From Kytococcus sedentarius DSM 20547 (lineage in GTDB: Bacteria > Actinomycetota > Actinomycetes > Actinomycetales > Dermatophilaceae), in NCBI RefSeq assembly GCF_000023925.1, contig NC_013169.1, positions 1,054,001-1,118,000 on the forward strand: DNA of 64,000 nucleotides, given 5' to 3'. Of the stretch, positions 8,742 to 18,115 are shown one piece after another. Below the pieces are notes generated by a model that saw nothing but the letters and a program-made list of their open reading frames with translations, was not told where the DNA came from and searched no databases. Position 1 is the stretch's first letter. Each line of letters starts with the position of its first letter. The position numbers were made by a program, and so were the translations under genes.

Positions 8742-10007
8742 ATGACCACAGCTCTGTCCCGCCGTCAGTTCGCCGGCCTGGCCACCGCCACGGCCACCGG
8801 CGCTGCGCTGACCACCACCGGTGTGACGGCGTCCCACGCCGCCATCGCCACCGGGCCCAACGCCGAGGCGCTGAAGGCTGCCCTCAAGGGCATGATCAAC
8901 AGGCCGCTCGTCGGCGCCGTGTGCTCCGTCTCCGGTCGCTACGGCCGCATGGACATTGCTGCTGGCCAGTTCTCCCTGTCCCGCAAGGAGGCCGCTCGCG
9001 CCAACGCCCGTGCGCGCGTCTCCTCCATCACCAAGCCGATGGTGGCCGTCGCGGTCTTCCAGCAGATCGAGGCCGGCCGCTGGACGCTGAAGACCACCAT
9101 CGACGACGTGCTGCCGGGTCTGTGGACCGGCCGCGGCAAGATCACCGTGGCGCAGTTGATGAACCACACCTCCGGCATGCCGGACCACATCAACGACGTG
9201 CTGCCGAACATCCCCAACTTCGGCATCGACGTCATCGAGGACTTCACGAACGACCAGTGGTCGCACGCGAAGATCATCCGTGAGGCCAAGAAGCTGCCGT
9301 GGAAGTTCGCGCCGGGCACCGGGTGGTCCTACTCCAACACCGGCTACGTCGTGCTCTCGATGATGCTGGAGAAGGCCACCGGCCAGAAGATCGGCACCCT
9401 GCTGCGCAACCGTGTCTTCTCGAAGATGGGCATGAACCAGACGCGCTTGTACAACAGCGCCAAGGTGGAGCGTCCGGAGCTGGAGCTCGAGGACGTCGCG
9501 CTCGACGGCCGCCGCAAGGAGCGCCTCGAGAACGTCAACATGAGCATCTTCTCCGGTTCCGGCGGCGCCCAGGCGACCTCGGCCGACATCACCGACTTCT
9601 GGGCGGTGCTGCTGCGCCACCAGATGATCTCCAAGCGCTCCGTGGACCAGATGATCACCCCGGTCGGGGCAGCCAAGCAGGCGGACTACGGCTACGGCGT
9701 CATGGTCATCGACGACGTGTTCACCGGTTCCGGTGGCAAGCTCTACGGCCACGACGGAGGCGGCTTCGGCTCCACCGCCATGTCGCTGTCCAACCGCGAC
9801 GGCTGGCGCCGCATGGCCTACATGATGACCGGTCGCCCGTGGCACCAGGAGGGCTTCGAGCAGCTGCAGGAGGGCCAGTTCAAGGTCATGGACTCCTGCT
9901 TCGCGGTGAGCACCAACCGCTCCGGTCGCCCGGCCGGCTACAGCCGTACGGCTGCCCGTCGCGAGTCCATCCCGTTCCTGGCCCAGAAGCAGTTCCGCGT
10001 CGGCTGA
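8742..10007 (+). CDS. Tat-exported serine hydrolase, beta-lactamase/D-Ala-D-Ala carboxypeptidase fold (copy 2)
   Basis: 421 residues with the same layout as its neighbour: Tat signal [10 protein letters not shown]95-I-T-K98, SYSNTGY and GHDGGGFGS (HxG with Asp in place of Thr). Long stretches match copy 1 ([29 protein letters not shown]), so the two arose by tandem duplication. AGGAG precedes the ATG. Its codon use is more uniform (AAG, ATC, GTC), suggesting higher expression than copy 1. Role inferred as envelope-localised acyl-enzyme hydrolase; substrate unknown. Confidence 0.82.
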   Translation: MTTALSRRQFAGLATATATGAALTTTGVTASHAAIATGPNAEALKAALKGMINRPLVGAVCSVSGRYGRMDIAAGQFSLSRKEAARANARARVSSITKPMVAVAVFQQIEAGRWTLKTTIDDVLPGLWTGRGKITVAQLMNHTSGMPDHINDVLPNIPNFGIDVIEDFTNDQWSHAKIIREAKKLPWKFAPGTGWSYSNTGYVVLSMMLEKATGQKIGTLLRNRVFSKMGMNQTRLYNSAKVERPELELEDVALDGRRKERLENVNMSIFSGSGGAQATSADITDFWAVLLRHQMISKRSVDQMITPVGAAKQADYGYGVMVIDDVFTGSGGKLYGHDGGGFGSTAMSLSNRDGWRRMAYMMTGRPWHQEGFEQLQEGQFKVMDSCFAVSTNRSGRPAGYSRTAARRESIPFLAQKQFRVG

Positions 10008-10090
10008 TCGAACAGCACCACTGCGAGGGCCTCGGCGCTGCGGCGTCGGGGCCCTCGTGGTGTCCGGGCGGCCCCGCCGCGGCCGCCGCG

Positions 10091-10096
10091 TAGACT
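10091..10096 (+). promoter_or_regulatory. -10 box, probable leaderless promoter of prfB
   Basis: TAGACT with eight bases between it and the GTG start at 10105. No ribosome-binding site is present. Confidence 0.45.
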
Positions 10097-10104
10097 GCAC
10101 GGCT

Positions 10105-11217
10105 GTGGCTGTCGACTATGTGCAAGAGATCCGTGAGCTCCGCACGACCATGGAGTCGGTGAGGGAGGTCATCGACCTGCCCCGCCTGAAGGAGCAGCTG
10201 GCGGACCTGGAGCAGCAGTCCAGCGCACCCGACCTGTGGGACGACCCGGAGAACGGACAGAAGGTCTCCGCGGCCATGTCCCGTGTCCGTGGTGAGGTGG
10301 AGCGGATCGAGTCCATGGATTCCCGCATCGACGACCTCGAGGTGTTGGTCGAGATGGGCACCGAGGAGGGCGACGCGGAGACCCTTGCGGAGGCCACCAA
10401 GGAGCTGGCCGCCATCCAGGCCGCGGTGGAGAAGCTCGAGGTGCGCACGCTGCTTTCGGGGGAGTACGACGAGCGCGAGGCCGTGATCACCATCCGCGCC
10501 GGCGCCGGTGGTGTCGATGCCGCGGACTTCGCCGAAATGCTCATGCGCATGTACCTGCGCTGGGCTGAGCGTCACGAGTACCCGACCAAGGTGCTGGACA
10601 CCTCCTACGCGGAGGAGGCGGGGCTGAAGTCGGTCACCTTCGAGGTGAACGTGCCCTACGCCTACGGCAACCTGGTGGTCGAGGGCGGAACGCACCGCCT
10701 GGTGCGCATCTCGCCGTACGACAACCAGGGGCGGCGCCAGACCTCCTTCGCGGCGGTGGAGGTGGTGCCGGTCATCGAGCAGACCGACTCCATCGAGATC
10801 CCGGAGAACGAGATCAAGGTGGACGTGTTCCGCTCCTCGGGCCCCGGTGGCCAGTCGGTGAACACCACCGACTCCGCCGTGCGCATGACGCACATCCCCA
10901 CCGGCATCGTGGTCTCGATGCAGAACGAGAAGTCGCAGATCCAGAACCGGGCCGCGGCGCTGCGCGTGCTCCAGTCGCGCCTGCTGCTGCAGCGCAAGGC
11001 CGAGGAGGCCGCCGAGCGCAAGGAGCTGGCCGGCGACATCAAGGCCAGCTGGGGCGACCAGATGCGCTCGTACGTGCTGCACCCGTACCAGATGGTCAAG
11101 GACCTGCGCACCGAGCACGAGGTGGGCAACACCCAGTCGGTCTTCGACGGTGACATCGACGGCTTCATCGAGGCCGGCATCCGCTGGAAGCGCGGCCAGG
11201 AGAAGCAGGCCGACTGA
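10105..11217 (+). CDS. prfB: peptide chain release factor 2
   Basis: 370 residues. Releases finished proteins at UGA and UAA codons. The catalytic GGQ lies in [14 protein letters not shown]. The stop-codon recognition tripeptide, SPF in most RF2, reads SPY here ([15 protein letters not shown], codon TAC at 10717-10719). The frame is continuous through the N-terminus, so the in-frame UGA programmed frameshift known from many bacteria is absent. The GTG at 10105 was chosen because the N-terminus [12 protein letters not shown] is conserved in actinobacterial RF2 and a -10 box lies just upstream. Confidence 0.95.
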   Translation: MAVDYVQEIRELRTTMESVREVIDLPRLKEQLADLEQQSSAPDLWDDPENGQKVSAAMSRVRGEVERIESMDSRIDDLEVLVEMGTEEGDAETLAEATKELAAIQAAVEKLEVRTLLSGEYDEREAVITIRAGAGGVDAADFAEMLMRMYLRWAERHEYPTKVLDTSYAEEAGLKSVTFEVNVPYAYGNLVVEGGTHRLVRISPYDNQGRRQTSFAAVEVVPVIEQTDSIEIPENEIKVDVFRSSGPGGQSVNTTDSAVRMTHIPTGIVVSMQNEKSQIQNRAAALRVLQSRLLLQRKAEEAAERKELAGDIKASWGDQMRSYVLHPYQMVKDLRTEHEVGNTQSVFDGDIDGFIEAGIRWKRGQEKQAD

Positions 11218-11316
11218 GGCCCGGGCAGAACCGCCTGGTCGGGCGAGATTCTTGACCAAGTCTTTACCTGCAGTGGCTCACCCTGAGGTGTGATTCATGC
11301 CATGATCGGGGCGATC

Positions 11317-11330
11317 GGGGCGATCGCCCC
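11317..11330. repeat. palindrome with a direct repeat upstream of the small secreted protein
   Basis: GGGGCGATCGCCCC is a perfect 14-base palindrome. It overlaps a tandem GATCGGGGC repeat just to its left. It lies 33 bases before the ATG at 11363, so it could be an operator or an RNA hairpin in the leader. Confidence 0.4.
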
Positions 11331-11362
11331 GGCATGCACACACAGAAGGGGCGTGTACTCCC

Positions 11363-11692
11363 ATGCTCAAGAAGCTCATCTCGGCCACCGTGGTGGCCGC
11401 CGCCGTCGTCACAGGCCCGGTCGCTGCCTCGGCCGACCTGAAGCTGTACAAGGACGCGAACTACAAGACGTTCCTCGGCAGCCGCAACACCACCGGATGG
11501 TGGAACATGTCCGGTGTGGCCAACGACGAGCTCAGCTCGATGAAGAACGAGACGCCTTGGATCGTGGCGTTCCACCATGACGCCAACGAGAGGGGCAAGT
11601 GCTGGACGTCGGGCCCGCGGACGTACGACCCCAGCTTCTCGTGGAGGGACAACGACGAGGTGAGCTCATACTCCCTCGGTCGCGGCTGCTGA
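11363..11692 (+). CDS. small secreted protein, beta/gamma-crystallin or peptidase inhibitor I36 type
   Basis: 109 residues. A clear signal peptide (LKKLISATVVAAAVV...AASA) gives a mature protein of about 85 residues. The pattern LYKDANYKTFLG ... NDELSSMKN ... DNDEVSSYSLG is the two-motif crystallin-like repeat seen in actinobacterial I36 metalloproteinase inhibitors (SMPI-like). Two Cys, in GKCWT and at the C-terminal residue, could pair. It probably binds a protease or calcium outside the cell; this is inferred from the fold pattern. An AAGGGG site precedes the ATG. Confidence 0.65.
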   Translation: MLKKLISATVVAAAVVTGPVAASADLKLYKDANYKTFLGSRNTTGWWNMSGVANDELSSMKNETPWIVAFHHDANERGKCWTSGPRTYDPSFSWRDNDEVSSYSLGRGC

Positions 11693-11708
11693 CCGTTCCT
11701 TCACCCAC

Positions 11709-11743
11709 GCTGGTGGCGTCGCCCGCGCGGCGGCGCCACCAGC
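11709..11743 (+). terminator. hairpin between the small secreted protein and the ABC transporter
   Basis: GCTGGTGGCG and CGCCACCAGC form a perfect 10-bp stem with a 15-base GC-rich loop. It starts 17 bases after the stop at 11692 and ends just before the AGGAG of the next gene. There is no U-run, so it may attenuate rather than fully stop transcription. Confidence 0.5.
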
Positions 11744-11761
11744 ATGTCCAGGAGATCGATC

Positions 11762-12421
11762 ATGATTGATGTGGAGCGGCTCGAGAAGTCGTTCGTCTCC
11801 CCGGGGGAGACGGTGCGGGTGTTGGACGGCGTGAGCATGGCGGTGGCTGCCGGGGAATGCGTGGCCCTGACCGGGGCCAGTGGTTCGGGCAAGAGCACCC
11901 TGTTGAACATCCTGGGGGGATTGGAGCCTGCGGATGCGGGTAGCGCACTCGTCTCAGGTGTCAACGTGACCGCGGCGTCCGACGCCGCACTTGCCAAGAT
12001 GCGGCTGGAGAAAGTGGGACTCGTGTTCCAGGACCACAACCTGGTCCCGGACTTCACGGTGCTGGAGAACATCGAGGTGGTGCTGCGAGCGCGTGGGACC
12101 GATGGGCGAAGAGCGCGCCAGCAAGCCATGGACGCCCTGGAACGCGTACACGTGGCAGAGCTTGCGGAGCGCCGCCCCGCGCGCATCTCAGGGGGTCAGG
12201 CGCAGCGGGTGGGCATTGCCCGAGCCATCTCTGGGGGCAAGCAGGTCATCTTGGCCGATGAACCGACCGGGTCCCTGGACAGCAGGACCACGCAGGCAGT
12301 CTTTGAGCTGCTGGCCAGTCTGGCTCAGGACGGCGCTGCTGTCGTCGTGTGCACGCATGACCTCTCGGTGCGCGATCACGTGTCCCGCGAGTACCACCTT
12401 GTGGACGGGAAACTGCGATGA
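11762..12421 (+). CDS. ABC transporter ATP-binding protein (MacB/LolD type)
   Basis: 219 residues. Walker A GASGSGKST, the signature ISGGQAQRVGIARAI (Ile replaces the usual Leu), Walker B VILADEPTGSLD, and a late switch His (CTHD). AGGAG at 11750-11754 supports ATG 11762. It overlaps the permease gene by four bases (ATGA). MacB/LolD-type ATPases drive export or extraction of peptides or lipoproteins. This gene and the permease seem somewhat less GC-rich than their neighbours, judged by eye. Confidence 0.85.
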   Translation: MIDVERLEKSFVSPGETVRVLDGVSMAVAAGECVALTGASGSGKSTLLNILGGLEPADAGSALVSGVNVTAASDAALAKMRLEKVGLVFQDHNLVPDFTVLENIEVVLRARGTDGRRARQQAMDALERVHVAELAERRPARISGGQAQRVGIARAISGGKQVILADEPTGSLDSRTTQAVFELLASLAQDGAAVVVCTHDLSVRDHVSREYHLVDGKLR

Positions 12422-14715
12422 AGGGGTCCGTGTCGACCCTGGTGCCCCTCTTTCTCCGGACGCGTTCGTTCCGACTGGCAATGCTCCCGCTCCTCGTGGC
12501 AGCGGCATTGGGCTGGACGTCCTACCTCAGCCTCGAGTCTCGGCACTTGAGTCCCGAGCAACAGGTCGTCTCGGTGCTGGGTGGGAGTGACGGCGGGACC
12601 ACCATGGCGGCGCCGGTGCCACCTGGCCGATCACCCGCGGACACGGGCGGATTGTTCGACGGCGTTGAGGTCGATGCCGTTCGCTTGCTCGCGTCGCTGG
12701 AGGTGCAGACAACTGCAGGCTCGAAGGGCTTGTCGTACTACGAACAGCCCCTACCGAACCCCTCTGTGGCGGGCGACCTCGAACTCGCTTCGGGGCGGTG
12801 GCCCACTCGTCCCGGCGAGGTGGCGGTGAGTGAGGCCACCGGGCTGCGTGTCGGAAGCGAGTTGCGGCCCGTCCATGGTGAGTTGAAGCTCACTGTGGTG
12901 GGTGTGGTGAGCTCGGTGTGGGCCTCATCGCAGGAGGTGGTGCATGGTGCGCCGGGGACCTGGCGGACTTGGCAGATCTCCCCCGCAGCCGTTGAGCGAG
13001 CGGGCATCACGAGCTACCGCGAGGTCTACTGGAGCAGCCCAGATCCGGCTGCGGCGGCATCACGTCTGGACCGGGAGGTGGAGACAGGTGGGCTGGACCC
13101 GTCCTACACCGCCGAGGAGATTCGCGCGAAGGCTTCGTCTTTCAGCGCGAAGGCGTGGATGGAGCGGAGGCTCCCGGCCGTGCTGGCGGTGTGGCTTGGG
13201 GCGCTCATGACCGGAGCCCTGATGCTGCGTGCCCTGCGGCGCACCACCGTCCCCCTGCGACGAGTGGGTCTGCCGACGCGTGACCTGCATCGTGCCGCAG
13301 TCCTCGCAGCGCTCTGTGCGGCAACCGCGGTACTGGCCGGGGCGTGGCTGGGGTCACTCGCAGCCACGGCGGCCATGAGGCGATTCCTTCTCGCGGGCGA
13401 TAGGCCGCTGCCGCCCTTCCAGTGGTGGGGGTCTCCCATCGGGGTCGGTGTTCTGACGGGCCTCGCAGTGGTCGGGCTGCTGACGGCGCTCCCCACAGGG
13501 GCCCGTCCGCGTCCAGCGTCACGGCGCGCTCTTCCTCCGCGCGTGATGGCGGTCGCAGGTGCCGTGCTATGTGTGCTGGCCATCGTGGGAGCATTTCAGG
13601 GCAGGGGGTACACCGCCATCCTGCTGACGATGCTCGCGAGTTGCTTGGGCACTGCTCTCATCGCTGGAGCAGCCATGAGTCTGTTGCCGAGCCACGGTGC
13701 GGTGGGGCCCGGCCTGCTGGCTCGCCGCCTGGTGAATCGCCAAGCCGGCGGTCTGACCGGCCTGGTGGTTGTGGTGGCCCTTCTCAGCAGCATTGTCGGA
13801 TCCACCTTCGCGGTGGCAGCCGGTCTGACCGCGCACCTCAACGCCAGCTCCTCCACCGGTATGCCGCCGGGGCTTGTCGCGTTCAAAGGGACGGCCCCGG
13901 GACAACCGCCGGACGGTGAACTCCACGCCCAGTTTCAGCAGGACATGGGGTTGGGGGACCCAGTGGTGGTCTGGTACGCCGACCAGCCGACGGAAGATGG
14001 CGACTACGAGTCGTGGTGGGCTGTTCGCGACGTGGCAGATGCCGAGGCCATCTTCGGCGAGCTCACCGGCGAGCAGGAACATGCGTTGGCGTCACCCCGC
14101 GGGCTGCCGTTGACCACTGAGCCAGGCGGAACCGAGACAGCACTCGTTGTGCATGAGGACCTGAAGTACCTCCAGTCCCTTCGCCGTGGGGAGCCGGGAA
14201 GACCTGCACGGGTGGACACCCTGTGGGTGCACTCCGGTCTGACCCCCGCGCAGGACCGGCAGGCGGCTCGTTGGGCCGAGGAGAACTCCGTCAACCCCGT
14301 CATGGTGTGGCCCACGAGCGTCACCGACCCCATCCCCATCTCCATGGGTGTTCAACTCTCGGCGACAGCCTTCACTCTTCTGGCTCTGTTGGTGTGCGCA
14401 GTCGGCATGCGCGGATTGGTGCGCAGCCTGGTGCCGCTCCTGGCGGGTCTCAAGGCCAGCGGCCTGGGCGCCCGGTGGCTTCGATCGGCCGTGCTGCAGG
14501 TGAGTTTGTTGGTGGGTTCCATGGCGACGCTGGGTGGTCTGGCGGGCATCCTCCTGTCGTTGTTCACGATCAACCCGTTGGTGAACAACACGATCGTCGT
14601 GGGAAGCCTGCCCTGGGTCGCCCTCGCGCTGGTGGCGGTCGGTGGCCTGCTCGGGTCACTGCTCGGTGGCGCTGCGGCCAGCTGGCGGGTGCGGGCGGGG
14701 GAGCGGCGCGCCTGA
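12418..14715 (+). CDS. FtsX/MacB-like ABC transporter permease
   Basis: 765 residues. One N-terminal membrane helix is followed by a large extracytoplasmic domain (about 35-245). A cluster of helices (about 255-460) precedes a second extracytoplasmic part (about 475-635), and more helices close the C-terminus. This two-bundle layout fits large actinobacterial FtsX-like exporters. It lacks strong sequence hallmarks, so the family call rests on topology and on coupling to the ATPase gene. Substrate unknown; the adjacent secreted crystallin-like protein is one candidate partner. Confidence 0.72.
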   Translation: MKGSVSTLVPLFLRTRSFRLAMLPLLVAAALGWTSYLSLESRHLSPEQQVVSVLGGSDGGTTMAAPVPPGRSPADTGGLFDGVEVDAVRLLASLEVQTTAGSKGLSYYEQPLPNPSVAGDLELASGRWPTRPGEVAVSEATGLRVGSELRPVHGELKLTVVGVVSSVWASSQEVVHGAPGTWRTWQISPAAVERAGITSYREVYWSSPDPAAAASRLDREVETGGLDPSYTAEEIRAKASSFSAKAWMERRLPAVLAVWLGALMTGALMLRALRRTTVPLRRVGLPTRDLHRAAVLAALCAATAVLAGAWLGSLAATAAMRRFLLAGDRPLPPFQWWGSPIGVGVLTGLAVVGLLTALPTGARPRPASRRALPPRVMAVAGAVLCVLAIVGAFQGRGYTAILLTMLASCLGTALIAGAAMSLLPSHGAVGPGLLARRLVNRQAGGLTGLVVVVALLSSIVGSTFAVAAGLTAHLNASSSTGMPPGLVAFKGTAPGQPPDGELHAQFQQDMGLGDPVVVWYADQPTEDGDYESWWAVRDVADAEAIFGELTGEQEHALASPRGLPLTTEPGGTETALVVHEDLKYLQSLRRGEPGRPARVDTLWVHSGLTPAQDRQAARWAEENSVNPVMVWPTSVTDPIPISMGVQLSATAFTLLALLVCAVGMRGLVRSLVPLLAGLKASGLGARWLRSAVLQVSLLVGSMATLGGLAGILLSLFTINPLVNNTIVVGSLPWVALALVAVGGLLGSLLGGAAASWRVRAGERRA

Positions 14716-14880
14716 GCGCTCGCGACCCAGCAAGCGCCCCGGGGCGCGCTCGGGAATCCGGGTGCGCCCCGCGGCGTTGCTCCGGTACGGTTCACCGTCG
14801 CCCCCCTCGATGGGTGCACCCCGCATCGGAGGAACGATCGGGCCGGTTGACGGAGGTCTGTGCCCACGGAAGGAGGAGCG

Positions 14881-15384
14881 ATGGCCACGAAGAAGAAGCA
14901 GGCGAAGGACGACCCGCGCAACAAGGTCGTCGCCACCAACCGCAAGGCGCGGCACGACTACATCATCGAGGACACCTACGAGGCCGGGCTCGCGCTCACG
15001 GGTACCGAGGTGAAGTCACTGCGGATGGGGCGGGCCTCGTTGGTGGACGGGTATGCCACGGATCGCAACGGTGAGCTCTTCCTGGAGAACGTGCACATCC
15101 CGGAGTACCTCAACGGGTCGTGGACCAACCACTCCGCGCGCCGCAAGCGGAAGATGCTCTTGCACCGTCACGAGCTCGACAAGCTCATCGGCAAGTCGAA
15201 CGAGGCCGGCCACACCATCGTGCCGCTGCGGCTGTACTTCAAGGACGGGCGGGTCAAGGTCGAGATCGCGCTGGCCAAGGGCAAGAAGCAGTACGACAAG
15301 CGCCACGCCCTGCGCGAGAAGCAGGACGAGCGGGAGAAGCAGGCGCAGATGAGCCTGCGCTACCAGATGCAGCAGGGCCGCTGA
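14881..15384 (+). CDS. smpB: SsrA-binding protein SmpB
   Basis: 167 residues. Binds tmRNA and brings it to stalled ribosomes. Typical sequences are [24 protein letters not shown] and the C-terminal basic helix ([15 protein letters not shown]). AGGAGGAG stands right before ATG 14881. tmRNA itself is encoded 240 bases downstream on the same strand. Confidence 0.96.
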   Translation: MATKKKQAKDDPRNKVVATNRKARHDYIIEDTYEAGLALTGTEVKSLRMGRASLVDGYATDRNGELFLENVHIPEYLNGSWTNHSARRKRKMLLHRHELDKLIGKSNEAGHTIVPLRLYFKDGRVKVEIALAKGKKQYDKRHALREKQDEREKQAQMSLRYQMQQGR

Positions 15385-15426
15385 GCGAGCTGCCCGCCCC
15401 CGTACCACCCACCCCGCGCAAACTGC

Positions 15427-15480
15427 CTTCTCCCCGGCCAGACTGCCCCGCGTGAACGGGGTCGCTTGGACGGGGAGAAG
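15427..15480 (+). other. branched stem-loop between smpB and ssrA
   Basis: An outer 10-bp stem (CTTCTCCCCG with CGGGGAGAAG) encloses an inner hairpin (CCCCG, loop CGTGAA, CGGGG at 15446-15461). It could be the smpB terminator or a processing site. No U-run follows. Confidence 0.45.
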
Positions 15481-15557
15481 ACAGAACCGGGCCCGTCCCG
15501 GGGGGCAGGGGCACTGAGGGCAGCGGGAATGCACTGGCCAGCGCCGGTGTTGACCAG

Positions 15558-15563
15558 TACGAT
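15558..15563 (+). promoter_or_regulatory. candidate -10 box for tmRNA
   Basis: TACGAT lies about 60 bases before the mature 5' end of tmRNA. A TTGACC at 15550-15555 is too close to be its -35, so the upstream element is unclear. Confidence 0.3.
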
Positions 15564-15625
15564 GCACGACACCCGCTGCGGCGGGCATGATCCTTCACAA
15601 CTGCACAGCGATGACGTGACCCCAT

Positions 15626-15991
15626 GGGGATGATCGGTTTCGACGTCGATCACTGTCCCAGGGGAAGCGGGCCGAGAAGGCAAGGTCATCTCGTAAACGT
15701 TCCTTGCAAACCAATAGGTGCCAATTCCAAGCGCACCGACTTCGCCCTCGCCGCCTGAGCGAGCCCGAAGTCTGTCAGCCTGAGCTAGTTTCCGACTCAG
15801 TGCCTGGCATCATCTAGGAAACTTGCTGCCCAGCATCGTCGAGGTGCTGGGTGGGACTCTTACTCGACTGGGCCTGTCAGGAGACGTGTGCGTGCGAGTC
15901 CTGGGGCCGAGAAAATCCACAGCGCACTGCGCCCGGAGAAGCCCTGGTCGTGTGACGACGGACGCGGGTTCGATTCCCGCCATCTCCACCA
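15626..15991 (+). ncRNA. ssrA: transfer-messenger RNA (tmRNA)
   Basis: 366 bases. The 5' GGGGATG pairs with CATCTCC near the 3' end, followed by an A discriminator and an encoded CCA. A T-arm GCGGGTTCGATTCCCGC sits before it. The tag reading frame is at 15720-15758 and gives ANSKRTDFALAA then TGA, ending in the ALAA degradation signal. It rescues ribosomes on broken mRNAs together with SmpB. Confidence 0.95.
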
Positions 15992-16026
15992 CCAGTGTCA
16001 CGTCATCGCCCCGCAGTTGCGAAGCG

Positions 16027-16064
16027 CGAAGGCCGCCCCCGGAGAGATCCGGAGGCGGCCTTCG
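16027..16064 (+). terminator. terminator of tmRNA
   Basis: CGAAGGCCGCC pairs with GGCGGCCTTCG. An inner CCGGA/TCCGG extension caps it with a GAGA loop. It begins 36 bases after the tmRNA end and also faces the convergent thioredoxin gene. Confidence 0.75.
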
Positions 16065-16116
16065 TCGTGTGCGTGGGGCCGCAGGTGCCCGCTCGGGGCG
16101 CCCGTGGCCGATGGGG

Positions 16117-16503
16117 TCAGTCCTCTTGGCCGATGACGGTCGTCCCCTGCTCCTGGACCGCCTGGCGCATCTCCTCGACGTCCGCCTCGGCGAACACGTG
16201 GACCAGCTGCGCCAGGTTCTCCTCCGTGTGGGCACCGGAGTCCAGGTGCAGGAGCATGCCCTGTCGGAAGATGACCGTGGTCGGCACGGAACGCACGCCG
16301 CTGGAGGCGTAGACCTCGGGGGCGGAGTCGTGGCTCACGAAGTAGAACTCGGCCTCGTCGGCCATCTGCTCGGCGACCCGCTCGACCACGGTCGTGTAGT
16401 GGCCGCAGGTGGAGCAGTGGGCATCGGTGAGGACGACGACCGCGGCCTCGGCGGACGTCACAGCGGACTCGAAGGTGTCATCCGTGAGGGTGGTGACCGG
16501 CAT
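16117..16503 (-). CDS. thioredoxin-fold protein
   Basis: 128 residues, thioredoxin size. The redox motif is C30-S-T-C33 (HCSTCGHY), unlike the WCGPC of classic thioredoxin. The cis-Pro loop appears as SVPTTVIF. A protein disulfide reductase role in the cytoplasm is likely (no signal peptide). The acidic C-terminus (VFAEADVEEM ... GQED) is unusual. The start is ATG 16503, six bases after a -10-like TACTGT, so it is probably leaderless. Confidence 0.8.
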   Translation of the reverse strand: MPVTTLTDDTFESAVTSAEAAVVVLTDAHCSTCGHYTTVVERVAEQMADEAEFYFVSHDSAPEVYASSGVRSVPTTVIFRQGMLLHLDSGAHTEENLAQLVHVFAEADVEEMRQAVQEQGTTVIGQED

Positions 16504-16509
16504 GCGGCA

Positions 16510-16515
16510 ACAGTA
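16510..16515 (-). promoter_or_regulatory. -10 box, probable leaderless promoter of the thioredoxin-fold gene
   Basis: TACTGT on the minus strand, exactly six bases before ATG 16503. Confidence 0.5.
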
Positions 16516-16612
16516 GCGGACGGATCCGGCGTCATTCCGCGGGCGGGGAGTGATCCCGGCGACGTTCTGGGCTGCAGCGGCCCGGTCGCGGAGTCCCGGG
16601 CCGTCGATGCGC

Positions 16613-16618
16613 CACAAT
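16613..16618 (+). promoter_or_regulatory. -10 box, probable leaderless promoter of the malic enzyme
   Basis: CACAAT, six bases before ATG 16625, with no ribosome-binding site. Confidence 0.45.
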
Positions 16619-16624
16619 GGGGAC

Positions 16625-18115
16625 ATGAGTGCTGTGCCTTCGGCGTCCAATGCCCTGACCATCCGCCTGACCGCGCCCGCCCGGGCGACCACCATCGGGG
16701 AGCTGACCAGCGCCGTCGCCGCCGCGGGCGGCATGACGACCGCCCTGGACATCAGCGACTCCACGCCGCAGGCCATGACGATCGACCTCACGGTGGCCGG
16801 CACGAGCGCCGACCACAACGAGGAGATCGTCGCGGCGCTGAACGACATCGAGGGCGTGCAGATCGAGCGGATCTCGGACCGCACCTTCCTGGCGCACCTC
16901 GGCGGCAAGATCACGGTCGAGCCGAAGATGCCCATCCGCAACCGTGACGACCTCTCGCTGATCTACACCCCGGGTGTCGCGCGGGTCTGCGCGGCCATCG
17001 CGAAGAACCCCGAGGACGCCCGGCGCCTGACCATCAAGCGCAACACCGTCGCGGTGGTCACCGACGGCACCGCGGTGCTGGGGCTCGGCAACATCGGCCC
17101 GCTGGCCGCCATGCCGGTGATGGAGGGCAAGGCCGCCCTGTTCAAGCGCTTCGCGGACGTGGACGCCTTCCCGATCTGCCTGGACGCCAACGGCGTCGAG
17201 GACATCGTGGCCCACGTGAAGGCGATCGCCCCGGCCTTCGCCGGCATCAACCTCGAGGACATCTCCGCGCCGCGCTGCTTCGAGATCGAGCGTCGCCTGC
17301 GTGAGGAGCTCGACATCCCGGTCTTCCACGACGACCAGCACGGCACCGCCATCGTCGCCGTCGCCGCGCTGACCAACGCCCTGCGCGTGGTGGGCAAGAA
17401 GCTCGAGGACGTGCAGATCGTGCAGTCCGGGGCGGGTGCGGCCGGCACGGCGATCATGCGCCTGCTGATGAAGGCGGGCGCCCGCCACGTGACGGTGGCC
17501 GACGTCAACGGCATCGTGAACCCGGAGCGCGACGACATCAAGAACGGTGACGACGAGCAGCTCAAGTGGATCGCCGACCACACCAACCCCGAGCGTCACC
17601 GCGGCACCCTCCAGGACGCGCTGCGGGGGGCCGACGTCTTCATCGGTGTCTCTGCCGGGAATATCCTGACCGGTGACGACATTGCCACCATGAACACTGA
17701 CGCCGTCGTCTTCGCGATGGCGAACCCCACGCCCGAGGTCGACCCGCAGGAGGCCGCGAAGCACGCGACCGTCGTGGCGACCGGGCGCAGTGACTTCGCC
17801 AACCAGATCAACAACGTGCTCGTCTTCCCCGGAGTCTTCCGGGGGCTGCTGGATGCCCGCAGCGAGACGGTCACCGACGACCTCATGCTCGCCGCGGCCC
17901 ACGCCCTCGCTGACGTGGTGACGCCCGACGAGCTCAACCCGACCTACATCATCCCGAGCGTCTTCCACAAGGACGTCTCCACGGTGGTGGCCCGGGCCGT
18001 CAGCCGCGCCGTCGAGCGTGACGAGCAGGCCCAGGCACCCGGACCCAAGACGGAAGCGATTGCCCTGATGAACATTCCCACGAAGCGCACCGGCTCCCAG
18101 CGAGCCGACGCCTGA
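16625..18115 (+). CDS. NAD(P)-dependent malic enzyme with N-terminal ACT domain
   Basis: 496 residues. Converts malate to pyruvate and CO2. Residues about 10-80 form an ACT regulatory domain ([20 protein letters not shown] ... [20 protein letters not shown]). The catalytic part carries [33 protein letters not shown], metal-ligand FHDDQHGTA, and the dinucleotide fold [11 protein letters not shown]. The ACT domain suggests control by a small ligand such as an amino acid. Its stop overlaps the next ATG (TGATG), so the helicase gene is co-transcribed. Confidence 0.9.
   Translation: MSAVPSASNALTIRLTAPARATTIGELTSAVAAAGGMTTALDISDSTPQAMTIDLTVAGTSADHNEEIVAALNDIEGVQIERISDRTFLAHLGGKITVEPKMPIRNRDDLSLIYTPGVARVCAAIAKNPEDARRLTIKRNTVAVVTDGTAVLGLGNIGPLAAMPVMEGKAALFKRFADVDAFPICLDANGVEDIVAHVKAIAPAFAGINLEDISAPRCFEIERRLREELDIPVFHDDQHGTAIVAVAALTNALRVVGKKLEDVQIVQSGAGAAGTAIMRLLMKAGARHVTVADVNGIVNPERDDIKNGDDEQLKWIADHTNPERHRGTLQDALRGADVFIGVSAGNILTGDDIATMNTDAVVFAMANPTPEVDPQEAAKHATVVATGRSDFANQINNVLVFPGVFRGLLDARSETVTDDLMLAAAHALADVVTPDELNPTYIIPSVFHKDVSTVVARAVSRAVERDEQAQAPGPKTEAIALMNIPTKRTGSQRADA

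Noticed and set aside
10105-10260. Programmed +1 frameshift in prfB
   Set aside because: The frame is continuous with no in-frame TGA near codon 25, so no recoding is needed.
11252-11257. TTGACC as a -35 box for the small secreted protein
   Set aside because: No acceptable -10 lies 16-18 bases downstream.
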